Shown here piece after piece: positions 5,989 to 7,334 of a DNA stretch of 7,334 nucleotides (positions are counted from its first letter, which is position 1; each line of letters opens with the position of its first letter). The notes beneath the pieces are model-generated. The model did no database searches, had not been told where the DNA came from, and worked only from the letters and a program-made list of their open reading frames with translations. The stretch spans positions 1-7,334 of the forward strand of contig JASEJS010000035.1 of NCBI GenBank assembly GCA_030016765.1, written 5' to 3'. The DNA is from Patescibacteria group bacterium. GTDB taxonomy: Bacteria; Patescibacteriota; Minisyncoccia; Minisyncoccales; JASEJS01. Both the position numbers and the translations under genes were made by a program.

Positions 5989-7334
5989 ATGGCAGAAATT
6001 TTTTGGCATAATTTATCAATAGAGGAGGTAGCTAAATTACAAAGAACTAACCCTAAGGAGGGTTTAACTGAAAAAGAAGTTGAAATTCGCCAAAGGAAAT
6101 TTGGCAAAAATAAACTCCCTGAAAAAAAGCCTCCTTCCAAGTTAAAGATATTTCTCGATCAATTTAAAAGCCTCCTAATTTATATTTTAATAGGTGTAGG
6201 AATAGCCGTCCTAATTTTAGAGAAGCCACCTCATAATTTTATTGAAAGCGGTTTTGTCTTTTTAGCAATTTTAATTAATGCTATTTTTGGATTTTGGGAA
6301 GAAAGCAAAGCAACAAAGATATTTGAAAAGTTAAAAAAGATTGTAAAAACAAAAGCCATAGTAATAAGGGAAGGAAATAAAAAAGAGGTTTTTCAAGAAG
6401 AGATTGTGTCAGGAGATATCATTGTTTTGGCTGCCGGAGATAAGGTTCCAGCTGATGGAAGACTAATTGAAGCTGAAAATCTCAAAATTTCAGAAGCAGT
6501 TTTAACCGGAGAGTGGTTGTCAGCTTCAAAAAAAATTGAAGTTTTACCAGCTGAAACTCCCTTAGCTGATCGAGATAATATGGTTTATGCTGGCTGTACA
6601 ATAGAGGCAGGGCAGGGGAAAGCAGTAGTTACCGCTATTGGAAAGGATACCGAGATGGGAAAAATTGCTCTTTTGATTAAAGAAATGAGGGAGGAAAAAA
6701 CCCCTCTTCAAAAAAAACTAATGAAATTTAGTAAATTGATTGGAGGAGCTATTTGTTTTATTTGTTTTTTTATCTTTATTATTGGGGTAGTAAAGCAGCA
6801 AAACCCAATTGAAATGTTTGAGACAGCAGCAGCTATTGCTGTAGGTGGAATTCCCGAGGCCTTGCCAGTTGTGATGACTTTGATTTTAGCTATTGGCATG
6901 GAAAAATTGGCTAAAAAAAGAGGATTAATGAGAAAATTGGCTTCAGTAGAAACCCTTGGTTCAACTTCAATTATTTGTTGCGACAAGACCAAAACCTTAA
7001 CCCAAGGAAAAATGGAAGCTATTCGATTTGTCACTTTGGAAAAAAATTTTGAAACTAAGCCAGAAATAAAAGACCCTCTTTTTATTTTAGGTTTAAAAAT
7101 TGCTGTTTTATGCAATGAAGCATTTGTTGAAAATCCAAAAGAAAGTTCAGAAAGATGGAAAATTGGAGGTAGTCCTACTGATAAAGCTCTTTTATTAGCT
7201 GGAGCAAAAATTGGAATGTTAAAGCCTCAATTAGATAAAGATTATCCTTTAATTCAGAAATTACCTTTTAGCCCTCTTTTAAAATATGAAGCCGATTTGC
7301 GCAAAGAGAAAGAAGAAACTTTTCTTTATCTTTC
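5989..7334 (+). CDS. Type II (SERCA-like) cation P-type ATPase, 3' truncated by window edge; altered catalytic motifs
   Basis: The first 448 codons are open with no stop; a complete relative would have about 850-900. The order is: cation-ATPase N-terminal domain (1-55, FWHNLS...GLTEKEVEIRQRKFG); M1 and M2 (about 62-79, 86-103); actuator domain (about 110-235); M3 (about 251-268); M4 (about 277-300) with PEALP (289-293, Glu290 the likely cation ligand); phosphorylation region (SVETLGSTSIICCD, Asp332); and the start of the nucleotide-binding domain with GGSPTDKALL (393-402). This architecture predicts ATP-driven export of Ca2+ or another cation. Two oddities: the phosphorylation motif reads DKTKTLT, with Lys335 (AAA 6991-6993) in place of the near-invariant Gly, and the actuator loop reads TGEW (173-176) in place of TGES. 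The aspartate and the TGE glutamate remain. A broken paralogue lies at 529-868. The gene follows the antiporter after 53 bases, on the same strand. Activity is uncertain. Confidence 0.88.
   Translation, partial: MAEIFWHNLSIEEVAKLQRTNPKEGLTEKEVEIRQRKFGKNKLPEKKPPSKLKIFLDQFKSLLIYILIGVGIAVLILEKPPHNFIESGFVFLAILINAIFGFWEESKATKIFEKLKKIVKTKAIVIREGNKKEVFQEEIVSGDIIVLAAGDKVPADGRLIEAENLKISEAVLTGEWLSASKKIEVLPAETPLADRDNMVYAGCTIEAGQGKAVVTAIGKDTEMGKIALLIKEMREEKTPLQKKLMKFSKLIGGAICFICFFIFIIGVVKQQNPIEMFETAAAIAVGGIPEALPVVMTLILAIGMEKLAKKRGLMRKLASVETLGSTSIICCDKTKTLTQGKMEAIRFVTLEKNFETKPEIKDPLFILGLKIAVLCNEAFVENPKESSERWKIGGSPTDKALLLAGAKIGMLKPQLDKDYPLIQKLPFSPLLKYEADLRKEKEETFLYL

Noticed and set aside
6708..7115. 135-codon minus-strand frame
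   Set aside because: It is antisense to the P-type ATPase, whose conserved motifs fix the real coding strand.

Overview
The window is AT-rich, gene-dense bacterial DNA with short spacers. Gene content points to a Patescibacteria/CPR genome, probably Parcubacteria-like. This is an inference: the PaaX-type protein with a Cas2-like fold, the very short intergenic gaps, a possibly leaderless start and the style of the CaCA antiporter all fit that group, but there is no rRNA or other phylogenetic marker here.

Layout. (1) 3-482: 3' part of a PaaX-family/Cas2-like regulator on +, cut by the left edge. (2) 483-1248: a decayed stretch. It holds a perfect 14-bp palindrome, a broken remnant of a cation P-type ATPase (529-868) paralogous to the ATPase at the right end, an apparently intact 73-codon gene with its own promoter (899-1120), and what looks like the last ~33 codons of a lost partner gene (1111-1212). 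(3) 1249-2862: a large HtpX-like M48 membrane metalloprotease with a C-terminal extension. (4) 2907-3830 on the minus strand: a TerC/Alx-family membrane protein. (5) 3831-5935: an amino-acid-permease-like transporter and a CaCA (Na+/Ca2+ exchanger superfamily) antiporter, overlapping by ATGA. (6) 5989 to the right edge: the first 448 codons of a type II (SERCA-like) P-type ATPase. It is open in frame throughout.

How they may work together. TerC/Alx, CaCA and P2-type ATPase families all move divalent or alkali cations, so 2907-7334 reads as a cation-homeostasis island joined to one organic-solute permease. The M48 protease would handle membrane-protein quality control. TerC and the permease diverge from start codons that touch (CAT|ATG, zero spacer), so each promoter region must lie inside the other gene.

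Most notable points: the ATPase has DKTKTLT instead of the near-invariant DKTGTLT, and TGEW instead of TGES; the CaCA antiporter has a rearranged set of predicted ion ligands (PN instead of PE in the first alpha repeat, D81 in the first repeat, P249 in the second); a heptanucleotide tandem repeat lies in the reading frame of the permease, where a one-unit slip would cause a frameshift; and a second, wrecked ATPase copy sits about 5.5 kb upstream of the complete one. I saw no CRISPR array, tRNA, rRNA or insertion sequence.
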